Source: Petasospora fabianii
Taxonomy: Eukaryota > Ascomycota > Saccharomycetes > Phaffomycetales > Wickerhamomycetaceae
Assembly: GCA_022641835.1 (NCBI GenBank)
Contig: CP048715.1
Span: 372,001-436,000, forward strand
Direction of reading: 5' to 3'
DNA: 64,000 nt
Part shown: one piece after another, positions 9,657-22,500 of the stretch
How positions within the stretch are numbered: the stretch's first letter is position 1
How the letters are laid out: each line of letters begins with the position of its first letter
Notes under the pieces: model-generated
What the model was told of the DNA's origin: nothing
The model's database searches: none
Seen by the model: only the letters and a program-made list of their open reading frames with translations
Made by a program: the position numbers and the translations under genes

Positions 9657-12314
9657 TCAGATCTTACCACCATTCTTCTTCACCCCTAATGCAGCCTGAG
9701 CAGCTGCCTGTGATGTACTCAACACTCTCGAACTCTGCTGACGTAAGACACCAGCATTGTATGGCTTGCTCTTGAATTCCGGATCAACTGGACTTTGGGC
9801 AGCAGACGAGTTGCCAGACTTGGTCGAAAGTGGAAGGTCATATGGTGATGTGAACTGATGCTCATGATTAAGGACAGGAGTCATATCTGAAGTGTTGGCG
9901 GTTGTGTTTGGTGAGTGCACTGGCATGTTGGAATCAAATGAATCGGTATCTGGAGACCCAGATGAGTTCCCGGAGAATTCAGTGACCAATGATGGTTTGG
10001 ATGTGAGATCATGTCTCTCGTTGTTTCTAGCCTCCTCTCTCTTCTTCGCAGTCTCACGGGCCTGAGCTAGTAACACCTGGGCCCTCTGAAGAGACACAGT
10101 TGGAGTGGCACAAGAACTCAATACAGGAACAGACTCATCAATGTCGATTGTAGCCTTGATCAATGCCGCCATCCATGTTCTCATCTCCTCCTTAGTCTCA
10201 ACAGCAAAGTAGTGAACCTTCGGTTGTGTAAAGGTCAGCCCCTTTCTGGATCCTGGAGCAGGTGGGACCAACTTGAAGCAGAATTTACCATTACCGGTAC
10301 TAGCAGCATATAACGACACCAATTTATCATCATCTCTAGCTGGCAATACCTTGTGGGATGTAATGTCAATCAAACCACGCTCTTTTGTATCATTCAGAGA
10401 TGAAAAGTAAGACAACCGAGTGCCATGAAGTGTAAAGTAACGCTGCTTCCAAACACCAACGGCAATACCACCTCTCTTGGCCATCCAGCCAAAGCAATCA
10501 GCAGTCTTAATAGAATCAGCTGGTGTCGTATGCTTGATACCTTCCATAAATGCCGACGTTTCCTTCTTGTTGTTCTTCGATGACGAGATGTTTCTCAACG
10601 TCTTGGCCCTCACAGCCTCAGAAACAGATCTCTTTGATGGTGATTGTGGTGGAGCAGAGCCATTATTCACTGATTCCTTTGCACTGACTGAACGTCTGTC
10701 CTTTGTTGGGGACATTGAAGATCTTTGATTAATCAGTGGTGTGTTGTTAGCACTACTGTTGTAACCATTCTTACTTGGAGACTCTGTGAAGATCACAGAA
10801 GCAGGACGTGACGTCTTGTTGTTGCTGTTACCAAATCCATTGGACATGAAGGAAAATACAGATGAATGACGACGATGAGCCTGGCTGGCATGTGATGAGT
10901 TTCTGGTGTGGCCCTTGTTAGCCACATTGACACTTGAAGATCTGGAATGTGTGGCATCCATGTAAATACTCGAGGCAGGACGAGCATCGTTCATATGGCC
11001 CAGCAAATCGGCAGTAGATGCACTTTTAAGACCACGCGACCCAACCCTTGAATGGGAGATATCATGAGAGGATTTTCTGGAGTGTCCCATGTTGTATGCT
11101 GGGTTGATATCGTAAGATGGCTTTCTGGAGTGGCCCCTAGATGCGGAACCTTCATAAACGGAATGTCTTTGCATTGTTGGGGTAGACTGGTTCATCTCAA
11201 CTGGGGATGGATAAGATGGTGGAGCCGGAGCTCTTCTTGGTGACAGGAATTGTGATTCAAGTGGTGAGGCTGGTGGTTGTGGCACTTGTGAGCTTGGTGG
11301 CTGCATAGAGACTCTAGAGCGAGGAACAGACATTGGGTGCTGGTGTTTAGATGACTCAGGAATGTCATCAAGTGATCTTGATTTCTTTCTGGCATGACCG
11401 AGGGGACGTGTGAATGCATCAAGGTCCTCTTCAAGATTCTGTTTACTGTCATTCTTGTAAAGTTCAGGAGCAGCCTGCAGACCATAACCGTTTTGATGCT
11501 CGTCGTTAGCACCCATATTAGCTGGCTTGACCAGCTCTCTTAGAGCTTCGATTTCCTTGTAAATCTCAAATCTCGTACCGAAGGAAGTAATGTCCAACTC
11601 CTTCAAGTAGGCCAACTCCAACTCGAGCAAGATGGATCCTGTAATCTTATGCTTTGCGAACTGACCAGATGACTGTTCATCAAAGCCAAGATATGAGAAA
11701 TAAGATGTAACTTGCTCTGGACTCCAGGACTCAACACCTTCTGGGTTCAAAGACTCCTTAGAATCCGTACTGAGACGTCTCTCTGTCTTGATGTCTTCCG
11801 AGCCAGCTTCTGTTCTGAGCTCTTCGAGAGCCTTATCAATGTCTGATAAAGCCCTTGTAACAGCACTTGGCTTGGTTGGCTGTAACTGTGATCCCTCCGG
11901 TATAGAAGGTGAGTTTTTGGTATAATCATCGAACTTTGGAGCTCTCATTGATGTTGGAGTACCCACTGCACTCTTCTGAGAAATCGGTGACTGCAAGGAA
12001 CCAGAGGTTGGAGACGCGATTCTTCTGGAACGTGACCTCAAGAGCGAAGGTCTTGATAAACTTGGAAGCAGTTGTGTGAAAGCCTTCGGATAGAGGCCGA
12101 CGGAGCCTGTGCTGAGGGACTTACCCATATACCACCCATCGTTGTACTCCTTGTCATCTGATATCACTTCAACCTTGTCCCCCAGTCGCAACGTCAACTC
12201 ATCTTCAAGTCTGGCGTTGAACTCCTTGATGACCTGGTACACGGCTCCAGTAGCCTGTGCTTCAAGCTCCGTATTGATGGTGGGAAGAGCTGGTCTACCT
12301 CCGTCAGAGCTCAT
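9657..12314 (-). CDS. BOI2: Boi1/Boi2-type polarity scaffold (SH3-SAM-PH)
   Basis: Boi proteins bind Bem1, Cdc42 and the exocyst and promote polarized growth and vesicle fusion at the bud cortex. The 885-residue product has the diagnostic order: SH3 (~25-85, YQVIKEFNARLEDELTL through WYMGKSL), SAM (~195-260, SWSPEQVTSYFSYLGF), a long Ser-rich middle with a proline-rich Bem1-type segment (~345-385, PQPPASPLESQFLSPRRAPA) and repeated RKSSHD/RNSSHA-like serine sites, and a PH domain (~605-730, FGWMAKRG through YFAVETKEEMRTWM). The repeated basic-Ser motifs are plausible kinase sites. S. cerevisiae has two paralogues; I cannot decide between BOI1 and BOI2, and one ancestral gene is likely here. 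It is divergent from COQ5. Confidence 0.9.
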   Translation of the reverse strand: MSSDGGRPALPTINTELEAQATGAVYQVIKEFNARLEDELTLRLGDKVEVISDDKEYNDGWYMGKSLSTGSVGLYPKAFTQLLPSLSRPSLLRSRSRRIASPTSGSLQSPISQKSAVGTPTSMRAPKFDDYTKNSPSIPEGSQLQPTKPSAVTRALSDIDKALEELRTEAGSEDIKTERRLSTDSKESLNPEGVESWSPEQVTSYFSYLGFDEQSSGQFAKHKITGSILLELELAYLKELDITSFGTRFEIYKEIEALRELVKPANMGANDEHQNGYGLQAAPELYKNDSKQNLEEDLDAFTRPLGHARKKSRSLDDIPESSKHQHPMSVPRSRVSMQPPSSQVPQPPASPLESQFLSPRRAPAPPSYPSPVEMNQSTPTMQRHSVYEGSASRGHSRKPSYDINPAYNMGHSRKSSHDISHSRVGSRGLKSASTADLLGHMNDARPASSIYMDATHSRSSSVNVANKGHTRNSSHASQAHRRHSSVFSFMSNGFGNSNNKTSRPASVIFTESPSKNGYNSSANNTPLINQRSSMSPTKDRRSVSAKESVNNGSAPPQSPSKRSVSEAVRAKTLRNISSSKNNKKETSAFMEGIKHTTPADSIKTADCFGWMAKRGGIAVGVWKQRYFTLHGTRLSYFSSLNDTKERGLIDITSHKVLPARDDDKLVSLYAASTGNGKFCFKLVPPAPGSRKGLTFTQPKVHYFAVETKEEMRTWMAALIKATIDIDESVPVLSSCATPTVSLQRAQVLLAQARETAKKREEARNNERHDLTSKPSLVTEFSGNSSGSPDTDSFDSNMPVHSPNTTANTSDMTPVLNHEHQFTSPYDLPLSTKSGNSSAAQSPVDPEFKSKPYNAGVLRQQSSRVLSTSQAAAQAALGVKKNGGKI

Positions 12315-13700
<1,386 letters not shown>

Positions 13701-13784
13701 GATATGCATCTACGGTAATTTCCTGTATATACAAAAGAAATACGAACCACGTTATGACAAGATCTGTAATATGTATAATACATC

Positions 13785-14590
13785 TTAGGCAGAGAACTGG
13801 TTGAACCAGTAAACCATGTCAGAGAAAGCCTTCTCCTTAGCGTACTTCACAACTGGGTCAGAAATGTCACCTCTAGCAGCGAAACCATGAGTGACACCAG
13901 AGAACAAGTCGACCTGGTATCTGGCACCGATCTCCTGCAATTTAGCCTCAGTCTGGTGTCTCAACTCGGTCGTGAAGATTGAGTCTGTCTCAGCAGCAGA
14001 AATCAACAATGGCTTCTTGACAGCAGCAACCTCTTCAATAGTGACAAAGGATGGGTGAGCAGCAGCGGCAGCAGAGGCATATTTGCCCTCAGCGATCTGG
14101 TGGATGGCATACTTCGCACCATAGCAGTAACCAACGACACCAAGGAACTTGTAGTCAATGTCGGCCTTGAGAGCGGCAAGGAAGTCCTCGACGATTGGGG
14201 AAGTGACCTCTGGACCGTGGTTTGGCAACCACTTGGACAAATCGGTCTTCTCTGTACAGTCATCACCCTTCAAGATGTCAGGGATGAGAACGTAGTAACC
14301 AGCCTTAGCGAACTCATCAGCAATGAGGAGGACATTGTTGAAACGGTTACCGTAAATATCAGTGAGGATGACAATGATCTTGTCAGACTTTGTGCCGGTA
14401 ATATAGGTGGAAGAGCCATAGATCTCCTCGTGTTTACCGGCTGGTTCGCCCTCTATGCATCGTTAGTATCACAGGCTTGGTGGGTTTTGCTCTTGGCACA
14501 TAGGGGTGTGGGGTTGACCCAGGTGTATAGTGGCAACATACCATGACGCATGCCCTGGGGGCAGCAAGCACCTGGTGGATTAGAAGCCAT
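13785..14590 (-). CDS. AIM2: Aim2-like dienelactone hydrolase family protein (two exons)
   Basis: Exon 1 is 14542-14590 and exon 2 is 13785-14452, separated by an 89-base intron with GTATGT donor, TACTAAC branch site and TAG acceptor. Joined, they encode 238 residues beginning [16 protein letters not shown], closely resembling S. cerevisiae Aim2 (246 residues). This is an alpha/beta-hydrolase of the dienelactone-hydrolase family: the nucleophile elbow is GYCYGAKYA, with Cys as nucleophile as in the family, and the catalytic His is in [11 protein letters not shown]. Asp in the AAETDSIF region completes a triad. The physiological substrate is unknown; the S. cerevisiae protein is found in the cytoplasm and with mitochondria. 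A TATA box lies ~95 bases upstream. It converges with COQ5. Confidence 0.92.
14453..14541 (-). other. AIM2 intron
   Basis: The minus strand reads GTATGT at the 5' end, TACTAAC at 14462-14468 and TAG at the acceptor, and removal joins the two frames in phase (split Glu codon). The branch-to-acceptor distance is short. Confidence 0.92.
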
Positions 14591-15348
14591 TGTGTGAATT
14601 GGTTTGGAATTGGACGTTGTTGAGACGTTCTCAGTGAGTGCAACTGTTATGTAAGATCACTGTTCGGAGAGCGGATCCGAATGTTTTTATATGTTCGGCG
14701 GAGCACGGCCAAAACTTGCCCTACAGGAGACCTAGCTCTGCAAAATGCTTGCTGTCGAGTATAGGTATTTCCAAGCGCTGTCGAACCACAACGCTTTACA
14801 AATTCTACAGGTGGCTTGCACCAATCCGAAAAGCCCCAAGTGTACGTAACCCTAACGAAATCACCAACAAGATACACACCAGCCGTTGGCTGACAATTGT
14901 GCCTGGCTCTACAGCACGGTCTTACAAATCTACAGCTGGCGCGCTTAACTGTCGGCAACTGAACAGCGATCGAGGTATCACAACGACAGAGGCACTGAAA
15001 CGTCTATAAAACTTAGAAATGACTATTTGAATGTCTTTTCTCACTGGTCAATCATTACTGTCGTTGTTGGTCAATTATAAATTGCCTTTTGATGTGGCTT
15101 TTGCGCTTTGCCTGGCACGTGATACCGACTACTCTAATACTCGCCGTTATTAACAGATGGTAAGTGAGTATATTCAAAAAGATATAGTAGTGTACAAATA
15201 AGAAACTGAAAGTAACCCCGTTCTTTCTTAAATTTAATGGACCCGAAATGAAAAAGCAAAACGATAATGCAAAGACTTTGAAATATACCCCTCAGAGGTT
15301 CAAGTTTCCTTTCTGAAACCAATGAAGCGAAAACCCTCAATTTTAGCT
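14591..15348. other. Intergenic region, AIM2 upstream / FLC 3' side
   Basis: This region of 758 bases lies between two minus-strand genes. It contains the AIM2 promoter and, from about 15150, AT-rich sequence that should be the FLC 3' region. The open frames at 14638-15009 and 14647-14958 have no recognisable content, and I found no tRNA T-arm. Confidence 0.45.
14684..14691 (-). promoter_or_regulatory. Probable TATA box of AIM2
   Basis: The minus strand reads TATAAAAA about 95 bases upstream of the AIM2 start codon. Confidence 0.45.
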
Positions 15349-17613
15349 TCAGAAACGATTGTTATTGTTCTGTCTTGCCTTAGCATATGGATTTTCGTAT
15401 GGGTTGTTGACAAATTGGCTCGAAAAGTTGTTATTGGAGTTACTGTCGTTGTAGAAGCCAGAGCCGTGGTAGGCAGTGTCGTTAGTGAAAGAAACGCCAG
15501 CAGGCTTGGACAATGGTTGAGTTCCGTAAACGGCACTGGCTGGTTGCACCACGTTAGCGCTGTTCAGAGAGTTGGCACGGTCCCTTGGGAGACTTCCCTG
15601 TGGGAACTTGGTCGAGTCCTCGTCACTCTCAGACTCACGGAGCTGCAACTGTTGAGGCTGCTGACCGGACAACACGGATTCACCAAGGGCGAGCAACTCG
15701 GTATCCTTCTTGTCGGACTTCTCCAATGCTGTGGTTCTTGGAATGAATGACACTCTGTCGTCCTTCATTGGCTGATATCTGGTATCTGGGTTCTTGTACA
15801 CCATAGCGAGGATACAGGTGACAATGGTAAAGATCAAGAGGAAAAGCGCAAACACAGCATTGACAACGAAAAAGACAACAGCAGAGACAGATGAGACGAC
15901 AGCTGGTTGACCAAACAAGTTAGAGAAGAACAAGAAGATGATGGAGTTGATGAAGTTGATGAGGTGAACCATGATGTTGAAAGCGTTGGTTCTCTTGTCC
16001 ATGTATGGTCTCTTCCAGCACAATGCGACAAAGTATACAAGTTCAATGATGAAAATACAAAGAGCCTGTGCTTTACCCTTCTCTTGCAACAATGCGACAA
16101 AGATGGAACGCAAGAACAAGTAGGTAAACATTGGGACCAACCACCAATAACGTTCGGCCTGGAACTGCACATACAAGAAGCCAAATCTGTTCAACACCTT
16201 GGCGTCACCATAGAGCAAATAAGCTGGGGTCTTGTGGTTTCTTGCGGATTTTCTTCCAATCTGAATGACTCTAACGACACCGTAGAGTAACAAACCAAAG
16301 ACGATGACAAACATGAAAATGGCAACAACAACGATAGCTGCGGAATCACGCTCTGTGAGCTGCCAAAGACAGAGCAAGGAAATCTGTGGGAAGGCAATGA
16401 GAACCAGTCTGAACAGAGTACCCTTAATGATAGTGGACCACTGCTTTCTGAAGTCATGGAACTTGTGCTGCTTTATGGAGCCAGATCTGATTAAAATCTC
16501 AATCAAACCCTTGAAAGTGACAATCAAGATCAGCAAGACAAACAAGAAGAAAAGGAAGAACACGATACCAGTGAGGAAGAAGTTTGAGATCTCGATGTTC
16601 GCCAAGTATGAGACTCTCTGAATACCTCTCAAGACCAAAATCTTGGACGTCAAATCATCGGTGTTGCGCTCATCAGTGTTGTACAAGTTAGTGTCATCAA
16701 TAGTATCATCATAGGCCAACTCAGCTCTCTTTGCGAAAGCAGAGGCAATTCTTGGGGCCATAGAAGCAATGCCATCGATAAAGTCTCTCTTCTGGACGGA
16801 AATGGACAACATGTTCTTGTTCTCGATGACAACAGTGGAGGTACCACCAGTGGCCTGAACGTACCACTTAAGAGCGTTTTGCATGAATTTAGCACTGATG
16901 ATACCCATAGACCATTGGAAGTTCTGAGCCCAAGCAGCAGCAATAGGTGGAACCTTAGAGACACCCATCATCGATGTGATGGCCAAGTTCTGGAAGTAAA
17001 CGAAAAGAGAGATAGAGTTGGAAGCAATGTGGGCAGCAGTGTTAGAGTGTCCAATAACGGAGATGACACCAGAAGTGATGAGACCGAGACCAGAAATGGC
17101 AGCGATAGGCCAAGAAGCGTACTTGGTCTGAACGGTCTTACCGTTGGAGAGCACAGCCTCGACACAGGCAAGTGGGGTGTCAGTATCGTTCTGATTATAA
17201 GCAATGACTCTGACACGGGCATCGAGATCAGGAACGGTATAAGCGATACCTGGAATCATACTGGAGACGGATTCTGAAATTTCGATGTTGGAACTGATGT
17301 CGATACGACCGGCACCGGCAGAGATAGGACAAATCTCTTCAAGGCCTAAGTCACAGAGGTCGACGTCCCTCTCGATAACATTCAAACCGTACACGATGAC
17401 AGACACTTTAGCAACGACATTACCAGTGATTGTGGTCAGAGCGTTAACATCGTAAACGACCGTACTGTTACTTGGATAGAACTTGACATCAAAGTATGTA
17501 GCTGTGAGCTGGGAATCAGCCATACATGTCAAAAGGGAAGAGGTCTTGATGTACTTTTCAGCAACAGCGTTCCCGAGGAGGAAAAGTGTCAAGAAAAGCT
17601 GGAAGACCTGCAT
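15349..17613 (-). CDS. FLC2: Flavin-carrier / TRP-like membrane protein (FLC family)
   Basis: Flc proteins are fungal TRP-like polytopic membrane proteins of the ER and cell periphery, needed for FAD import into the ER, wall integrity and calcium homeostasis. The 754-residue product has a signal peptide (MQVFQLFLTLFLLGNAVA), a Cys-containing lumenal ML-like domain (~20-165), then about nine hydrophobic segments from ~168 to ~620, including the long segment FFLTGIVFFLFFLFVLLIL and the family motif ERYWWLVPMFTYLFLRSIFV. A hydrophilic cytoplasmic tail follows (Ser/Asp-rich, ending in an Asn-rich run). S. cerevisiae has three paralogues; I cannot assign one with certainty, and FLC2 is the closest general match in size. 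It is divergent from RPN14. Confidence 0.88.
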   Translation of the reverse strand: MQVFQLFLTLFLLGNAVAEKYIKTSSLLTCMADSQLTATYFDVKFYPSNSTVVYDVNALTTITGNVVAKVSVIVYGLNVIERDVDLCDLGLEEICPISAGAGRIDISSNIEISESVSSMIPGIAYTVPDLDARVRVIAYNQNDTDTPLACVEAVLSNGKTVQTKYASWPIAAISGLGLITSGVISVIGHSNTAAHIASNSISLFVYFQNLAITSMMGVSKVPPIAAAWAQNFQWSMGIISAKFMQNALKWYVQATGGTSTVVIENKNMLSISVQKRDFIDGIASMAPRIASAFAKRAELAYDDTIDDTNLYNTDERNTDDLTSKILVLRGIQRVSYLANIEISNFFLTGIVFFLFFLFVLLILIVTFKGLIEILIRSGSIKQHKFHDFRKQWSTIIKGTLFRLVLIAFPQISLLCLWQLTERDSAAIVVVAIFMFVIVFGLLLYGVVRVIQIGRKSARNHKTPAYLLYGDAKVLNRFGFLYVQFQAERYWWLVPMFTYLFLRSIFVALLQEKGKAQALCIFIIELVYFVALCWKRPYMDKRTNAFNIMVHLINFINSIIFLFFSNLFGQPAVVSSVSAVVFFVVNAVFALFLLIFTIVTCILAMVYKNPDTRYQPMKDDRVSFIPRTTALEKSDKKDTELLALGESVLSGQQPQQLQLRESESDEDSTKFPQGSLPRDRANSLNSANVVQPASAVYGTQPLSKPAGVSFTNDTAYHGSGFYNDSNSNNNFSSQFVNNPYENPYAKARQNNNNRF

Positions 17614-18264
17614 TCTTAGACTTTTCCGTGATCTGTGTCGGGAAAGGAGGGAAATTTAGGACAACAAGTATGTGACAGGATGTGGAGGGGGGGTCTCAGA
17701 GATATGCCTAGATTAGAACTGATCTTCTTCTTGTGACTTGTAAATCCGTTTGTATGTGTGTGTGCTCGAGTCCGAGATTCAGCACTTGTGGCAGGTAGGT
17801 GACGTGGAGTTCCCAATACTCGTGGATAAAGTAAGGGGGCGATTATCTTTGTTAGACCCTTGATCTTTGGCACCTGTGTAGGAAGCTTGTAACAAATGAC
17901 AATTTTTGGAAGTGCAGATCAGAGCGCGTTCCTTTCGCGCTCTCCCCCAAAGTCCCCTCGTTCTTGCCTTGGCCACTGCCCAGCCTTCCCAATTTCTCTG
18001 CCCAGCGCGAGGCGGTGCTCCGCCCAGAAAAATCAACTTCCTGCCTGGAGTTATTTTTAGCGCATGTTCCAGGAAGGTGCACCCTCATTAGCTGCACTAG
18101 CCACAGCAGTTTCACTAGCCACACATTACCTCTTTGGGACAGCTGTGGCGGTACAACATCTCACTCTCAATCTATGATCTTCGAGACTTGGCTATATGTA
18201 GAGTGTGGAGAGATGGCGGAGAGAGAGTGCCACTGGGCTATTGTTTGCGCCTTGCTGATAGACT
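17614..18264. promoter_or_regulatory. Divergent promoter region, FLC / RPN14
   Basis: This 651-base region holds both promoters. I looked for the Rpn4 site GGTGGCAAA expected of proteasome genes and saw no exact copy. No gene is visible. Confidence 0.45.
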
Positions 18265-19449
18265 ATGACCACGGTCAGCATACAGCCATCCTTCTTGGAT
18301 GTTATACGAGACGTAAAGGAAGGCAGTTGTGCGGAAGACTCGTTCTGGGTGAATATCATCTCATCTAAGGACCTTGAAGATGGAGAATCCCGGGAAGAGA
18401 TCATTAACGTTTCCATGCAGGGTGATGAACTATCGTTCAGCAACGACAGTGGTGTGAAATTTGAAGCATCTAAGTCCCCTCTATCATATAAATTGACCAT
18501 TGACGGCAGATCTCACTCTCTACGGGCTCCAGTCAAGACCATCGCCACAGGGGTCAGTGACACGTCCGCTTTTGATATTTCCCCTAATGAAGATCGCTAC
18601 ATCCTCGGGCATACTTCAGGTAAGCTCACATTTGGATACACATCTGCAGATGAATCAAATGCACCTGTAATTGTTCAAGAGGCTCACCTCAGCTCTGTGA
18701 TCAAGTCTCTTTTCTTCCCCTCTGGAAAAGTGGCACTCACAGCTGGTCTCGACTATCAGATCAAGATCTGGGATGTTACTGACGGTTCATGTCCACGTTT
18801 ATTCTCGGGTCACAAGGGTCGCATTACAGATCTCAAAATGGTCGAACGAGGTCGTAATTTTATCTCATCGAGTGCCGATGGAACTGTCAAGTTGTGGGAC
18901 TGTGGGTCAGGCAATAACATTGCCACACTTAGGAGATCACAATCTATCAAGGATGGTGTAACTGCATTGGACATTGGTGTCGGGGAGACAAGCATCATAC
19001 AAGCAAAGAGTACTTACGAGTTTGGGACTTTGGGGAAAAACGTGTACGCTGGCCATGAGTCTGGTGTTGTGACTATATTTGACCTTGCATCGAGAGAGGA
19101 ATCCTTGGCCCTGCCAAGTCAACGCTCAGCAGTTGTGTCGTTAGGCGCAGTTTCAGAGGAAAATACACTCTACGTTGCCTATGAAGAAGGCACCGTTGCA
19201 TCGTGGGACTTAAGAAAGCCAACTGAACCTCTGGTGAAGGTGGATCTGGAAGCCGAGCTGAATAGTATGGCACTCGGCTCCCAAAGTCTCGTGGTTTCCT
19301 ACAACACGGGATTTGTGGTCGAATTAGACAAGTGCACCCTCCAATCTAAAGCTGTAATGGTCGGGACAAATGATGGATGTAGGCTAGTGACTGGTCGTCA
19401 CAATACCTTCTACCTCTCAGGTTCAGACGATGTAATCTACAAGTACTGA
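18265..19449 (+). CDS. RPN14: Proteasome base-assembly chaperone Rpn14 (WD40)
   Basis: Rpn14 (PAAF1 in mammals) is a WD40 chaperone that binds the Rpt6 C-terminus and guides assembly of the 19S regulatory particle base. The 394-residue protein has an N-terminal extension of ~90 residues followed by a beta-propeller. Repeats are visible as GH-to-WD spacings: AFDISPNEDRYILGHTSGKL, LTAGLDYQIKIWDV, GHKGRITDLKM followed by SADGTVKLWDC, GHESGVVTIFDLA, EEGTVASWDLRKP and a terminal SGSDDVIYKY blade. The match to S. cerevisiae Rpn14 (417 residues) is at family level, strongest in the IKIWDV and VKLWDC repeats. The start is the first ATG of the frame. It converges very tightly with KAP122 (51 bases between stops). 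Confidence 0.85.
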   Translation: MTTVSIQPSFLDVIRDVKEGSCAEDSFWVNIISSKDLEDGESREEIINVSMQGDELSFSNDSGVKFEASKSPLSYKLTIDGRSHSLRAPVKTIATGVSDTSAFDISPNEDRYILGHTSGKLTFGYTSADESNAPVIVQEAHLSSVIKSLFFPSGKVALTAGLDYQIKIWDVTDGSCPRLFSGHKGRITDLKMVERGRNFISSSADGTVKLWDCGSGNNIATLRRSQSIKDGVTALDIGVGETSIIQAKSTYEFGTLGKNVYAGHESGVVTIFDLASREESLALPSQRSAVVSLGAVSEENTLYVAYEEGTVASWDLRKPTEPLVKVDLEAELNSMALGSQSLVVSYNTGFVVELDKCTLQSKAVMVGTNDGCRLVTGRHNTFYLSGSDDVIYKY

Positions 19450-19500
19450 TTTAACGAATGCACAGGTTGTCTATGATTTCGTATGTACACTTCTTAACTC

Positions 19501-22500
19501 TTATGCAGTGTTCCAGTGCAAGCCGTTCGACTCCTGCCAGAACTTCTTCAATGCGTCATTAACGAGTCTAGCTGTTCCTCTTGTCACCAAGATTTTCTTA
19601 ATAAAGACATCCTTCGTGTTCAGATCATGCTTACCAAGACTAATTCTCTCAGCGTTAAGTTTGTCCAAGGTAACGTTCAACCACTGTTTCAAGTGAAGTT
19701 GGTGTTTCACGACCAAGAACACAAGAACCAAACCGTATTGCTCCAAGTCAGATCTCGCACAGTCAAGAACACCTCTGAACAGGTTCTCCACCAGAGAAAG
19801 GCCAATGTCCTGCTCAATAAAGTTTCTCAACACAACTTCCTCCTCTTGTGTAGTCTTAGAGTAGGAGCCCAAAAACTTTTGCCAGAACTTACACACAGAT
19901 TTGATAACAAACTTTTCCTTTGACATCAACAATGGTAAGGCAGTACTGATCATAAACCTCATAGTCTCAATTTCACGCATCAAGAACCCAATTCTGTGGG
20001 TAACAACAGCAGTAAACAGCTCGACACATCCCTGAAGCAAATCTGGATCTTGTTGGATGAATCCAAACTGATCAGCAGCAAAAGTTTTAAGCAGTCCAGC
20101 CACCTCCTGATCAGTCAGCTGAGAATCACTATGTTTCTTCTTGCGCAATCCACAGTTGAGCAGCGAGGAAACAAGATCAAGCAGATACTGGTATGACTTT
20201 TCCAAGTTACAACGATGCATCTTCTGCATAGCATACTCCATAATGCTGTTGTACGGCAATGCGAATGGACCAAAGTCTTCAAGTAGACCTGTTTGCAAGA
20301 TACTGACAGCAGTGCGGGTCAGATCATTGTCATAAGCAAGCATGTCAGTATCCAATGTGAACACCTTAAGTAGATCCATAACTTTGTGATGAATACGTGT
20401 AGAGTTCCCTGAACGCCAGTACTGCATCAAGCTGGCAAACTCAGTCTCGTGATCGAGGTACATGTCATCGGGAGTGGCAACACCCTTGGTGAGCTCGAGA
20501 ATAAGAGCGAATAAAGTGTTAACGTTCGCAAGTTCATCACCAGTGAGTTGATTCTGAGCAGCCTTTTGAAGGTAAGGTTGGGATGTGTTCTCGATCATGA
20601 CGAGGAGGTTGTAGATATATGCTTCTTGAGAGGAAGGATCCGGCATAGATTGAATGATGCAGCCCATTGAATTGATGAACTTCTCCCTAGTGTATGAGTT
20701 GATGGATGGGTTGTTTACAACTTCCAAGAGCATTGGCTCAAGAAGTGGAATGCTCGTAACGAGTTTATCTCTGCACGAGTCACAAATGTTCATGATAGTT
20801 CTTGAAATAAGAAGCTCAAGAGATGGATAGCGCTTCAAGCATGTGAAAAGATACTCCACGACAGCATTGACATACTTTTGATCCCTCTTCTTGTAAAAAA
20901 ATTCAAGCTCCCCAAGGAACTTGATGCTGTACTTGACGTGTACATCGGTGGCATTGTGATGTGAAATAAGTTCAGAGTACCTATTCATGAAGTTGGCTTC
21001 AAAGATCTTATCAATACTGGCAAGTGTTTGGGATGTCGATTCAGTCATGCTTCCTGAGATATTTGTCAAAAGGAAGAAACTTGTTTCAATCTGGTTGAGG
21101 TCGTTGCTTGATGCAATGGCGGAAGTGAGGCCATCATAAAGGGAATCACCAACCTCGGTGAATAAATTGTCAAAGATGTCGGCCACATTTTCTCTAAATC
21201 TTGCAAATTCTTGTTCAACGTCCTTGAATCCCGGGGAGTTGATCACTGAGAGGGAAATCTTGTCAAAATAGATTCTTGTCAGTTCTCCGAAGAGCGTTCT
21301 CGATTTGCCCATAATATTATCCAGAGCGACTGGATCACCCTTAACTCTTGCGTTAATCGAGTCCCTATCCTGTGTAAACACATCCACCACACGGGCCCAG
21401 AAATCTACCATATTTTTGGAAATTTGTTCCTCGACAATTGGCTTGAGTGGGAAGTTTGTAAGATTGAGAAGGAATTGAAGGAAATGGTCGTTATCCTCAC
21501 CAAGAAGTCTCATTGTCATCGTGAGTTCATCGCTTTCCAAGTACTTAGCAATGAGAAGAGAGAATTTGTTAAGCGACTCATAATCCTCCTCCTGCATGAA
21601 TTTGTTGATGACTCCCATCGTCCACTCTGTGGGGATCATCTGTTGGAATTTATATCTTAATGGATGATTCATCAAGAATGGATTCTCTTCAAACAACAAA
21701 GTCAAGAACTCAATGCACTTCATTTGTACCTCGTCCTCAGAAGAATGGAAAAGTGCCAAAACACGCTCGAATAAATCATTAATATCAGTGTAGCGGACTT
21801 GAGAATTGTGCTCGACAAAGCTGACGTACTGAAACCAGACCGACATACTCTGTAATGCTGAAAGCTTCATGTCCTCATTGCCAGACTCCAGATTGAAAAT
21901 TATGATGTGCTTGATGATTGGATATATGTCATGGAAAATGCGATCGTGGATTGTGGCTTGCGGTGACTTGGTCGACTTAAGACTGTATTCATTAGTATGA
22001 TCTTGAACAAGACCAGATCCGAAATCCAAAAGAAGCGAGTTGGATGTATTGTCTTGCAAAAGAGATGGGAGAACCTGATTCAAATCCACTTCTTGATCGA
22101 GTGCTGGCGCAGAGTTGGTGGAGAGGATATATGCAAGGGCACAGATTGGTGTCTTCCAGATAGGAACGCTGATCTCTGAGCTAGCGTAGAGAATACAGAG
22201 ATTTTGGAACATTTTTCTGATAATGAACATGTTGGGGACATTCTTGACCCGACGATCGTGAACGAGTCTAGCTGTATGTGTGAGCATGGTAGGAAGAAAC
22301 TCGACAGGATTTAAGCTTTCCCAGCCTGCCTCTTTGAAGGAGGTGAGTGCAACAGTGTAAGTGAGAGCACCAAAAAATTGGCAGTTCAAAGAGAGGCCAT
22401 CTGTTCCCAAAAGCTTATCGGCAAGGATAACACTTCTTGGCGAGTGCTGAAGTTTCTGGAGTTGTACTTGGACAATCTCCTTGGATTCTGTATTGGAGTA

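Noticed and set aside
14055-14546. 163-codon plus-strand open frame
   Set aside because: It is antisense to AIM2 and covers its intron; the minus strand gives a complete conserved protein.
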